The translations under genes and the position numbers were made by a program. Below, in pieces: positions 63,275-64,000 of a stretch of 64,000 nucleotides of DNA (positions within the stretch are counted from its first letter, which is position 1; the number at the start of each line of letters is the position of its first letter). The notes under the pieces were generated by a model. It was not told the DNA's origin. It made no database searches and saw only the letters and a list, made by a program, of their open reading frames with translations. The DNA comes from Avrilella dinanensis (GTDB taxonomy: Bacteria > Bacteroidota > Bacteroidia > Flavobacteriales > Flavobacteriaceae), in the NCBI RefSeq assembly GCF_002807015.1, contig NZ_NIPO01000001.1, forward strand, positions 2,177,657 to 2,241,656, given 5' to 3'.

Positions 63275-63844
63275 TTATTGTCGGATAATTTTTACTTGTA
63301 AATCGTTTTGCAGTTTGATGATTGTTGAGGGTTTGTTGCATTTTTTGTCTTGTTCGAGCGGAACGACATAATCCACGCCAGAAATAATCCTGTAATCAAT
63401 CTCGGAAAAACTGTTTGGTGTCGGAAAGCCCGAAATATTGGCTGAGGTCGAAACCAAAGGTTTCTTCATTCGTTCAATAAGCTTAAAAATAAATGGTTTC
63501 TTGACCATTCTTACCCCGAGTGAATCGTCCTGAGCAATCAAGTTTTTGGCTACATTTTTCGGACTATCCAAAATCAGTGTGGTTGGTTTGTCGGTGCTGT
63601 CCCAGATGTCGAAAGCCACCTCCGGAATCTGGCTGAAGGTATGGTATAACAATCGGTCGCCATTAACCAGTACAATCATACTTTTTTGTTCTTCACGTCG
63701 TTTGAGCTCGTAAATTCGTCTGACGGCTTCCTCGTTGGTTGCATCACAACCCAAACCCCAAACCGTGTCGGTCGGGTAGAGGATAATACCTCCTTTTTCG
63801 ATTATTTCAAAGGCTTCGTGAACCACTTTGTTTATTTCTTCCAT
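63275..63844 (-). CDS. tsaC: L-threonylcarbamoyladenylate synthase (TsaC/YwlC/Sua5 family)
   Basis: 189 residues. A YrdC fold: GGIILYPTDTVWGLGCDATN, RREEQKSMIVLV, DDSLGVRMVKKPF and PLVSTSANISGFPTP. It makes threonylcarbamoyl-AMP, the precursor of t6A at position 37 of ANN-decoding tRNAs. It is the short form without the Sua5 C-terminal domain. First gene of a two-gene operon with cca; mtaB, which modifies t6A further, is also in the window. Confidence 0.94.
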   Translation of the reverse strand: MEEINKVVHEAFEIIEKGGIILYPTDTVWGLGCDATNEEAVRRIYELKRREEQKSMIVLVNGDRLLYHTFSQIPEVAFDIWDSTDKPTTLILDSPKNVAKNLIAQDDSLGVRMVKKPFIFKLIERMKKPLVSTSANISGFPTPNSFSEIDYRIISGVDYVVPLEQDKKCNKPSTIIKLQNDLQVKIIRQ

Positions 63845-63864
63845 AAGTAAAAAAACAATCTTTG

Positions 63865-63872
63865 CAAAATTA
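63865..63872 (-). promoter_or_regulatory. -7 box of tsaC-cca
   Basis: TAATTTTG on the minus strand, an exact consensus match 20 bp before the tsaC ATG. The remaining 63873-64000 shows no gene or hairpin. Confidence 0.48.
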
Positions 63873-64000
63873 CAAATTAAAACTAAAAAGCAGATAGAAA
63901 TTGAAGGGTTTAAAAAAGAAAAAAAGTAGATTTTTTTGGCGATTATAATTGTTTTTAAAGCTGTTCTTGTGATTATTTTTAGAATAAAAGCTGTTTTTTG

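Overview
This 64 kb window is chromosomal DNA of a Bacteroidota bacterium, most likely family Flavobacteriaceae. Evidence: AT-rich DNA, TAnnTTTG-type -7 promoter boxes, signal peptides ending in AQ, SPII lipoproteins, type IX secretion (T9SS) and gliding genes (porQ, porU-porV, gldJ, a T9SS plug protein), T9SS-sorted cargo, type III glutamine synthetase and monomeric isocitrate dehydrogenase. Coding density is high. I found no rRNA, tRNA, CRISPR array, intact insertion sequence or prophage.

Layout. 1-1662: right edge of a surface-sugar cluster (DegT/FdtB-type aminotransferase and an acyltransferase-like protein), then an unusually AT-rich orphan membrane protein (1814-2479). 2589-10957, minus strand: P5C dehydrogenase, T9SS plug protein, queE-DUF2059, a PstS-like lipoprotein with a TPR partner, rlmD. 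11242-17703: ornithine aminotransferase (feeding P5C dehydrogenase), a coiled-coil exported protein with a damaged-looking start, then the run porQ-cmk-nucleoside transporter-thioesterase-ATP-cone/Mrr nuclease. 17891-20017, minus: SDR and mtaB. 20064-31364, plus: peptide-binding lipoprotein, gyrA, TPR protein, small lipoprotein, glnA type III, two paralogous outer-membrane barrels, xerD. 31462-36002, minus: a small conserved protein, an overlapping DUF4920/c-haem/mnmD operon, valS. 36186-45212: DUF1573, isocitrate dehydrogenase, a T9SS cargo protein, msrA group, EamA exporter, rhomboid protease (minus), rarA. 45287-54540: T9SS-exported endonuclease I and rRNA methylase (minus), the phnA-like/cyclase/DUF4260/MmcQ operon (plus), MscS channel, murF, gldJ (minus). 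54716-63844: porU, porV, DUF2971 (plus), ctaA, CCA-adding enzyme, tsaC (minus).

Functional themes. Protein export and surface attachment: PorQ, PorU and PorV are attachment-complex parts, the plug seals the translocon, GldJ belongs to the gliding machinery, and the window also encodes two sorted substrates. tRNA/rRNA modification: queE, mtaB, tsaC, mnmD, cca, rlmD and an RsmB-type methylase; tsaC makes the t6A precursor and mtaB methylthiolates t6A. Nitrogen/carbon flow: rocD to pruA gives glutamate, glnA assimilates ammonium, icd supplies 2-oxoglutarate.

Most of the window is conserved core genome; I see no convincing wholly new system. The points most worth a second look are three sigma54-like -24/-12 sites before exported-protein genes, the ATP-cone/Mrr nuclease, a 106-bp palindromic MITE-like element and other small inverted repeats, -7 boxes placed so close to the ATG of rlmD and rarA that leaderless mRNAs are likely, and the AT-rich orphan gene. 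All calls come from reading the sequence and family knowledge; no database search was run.
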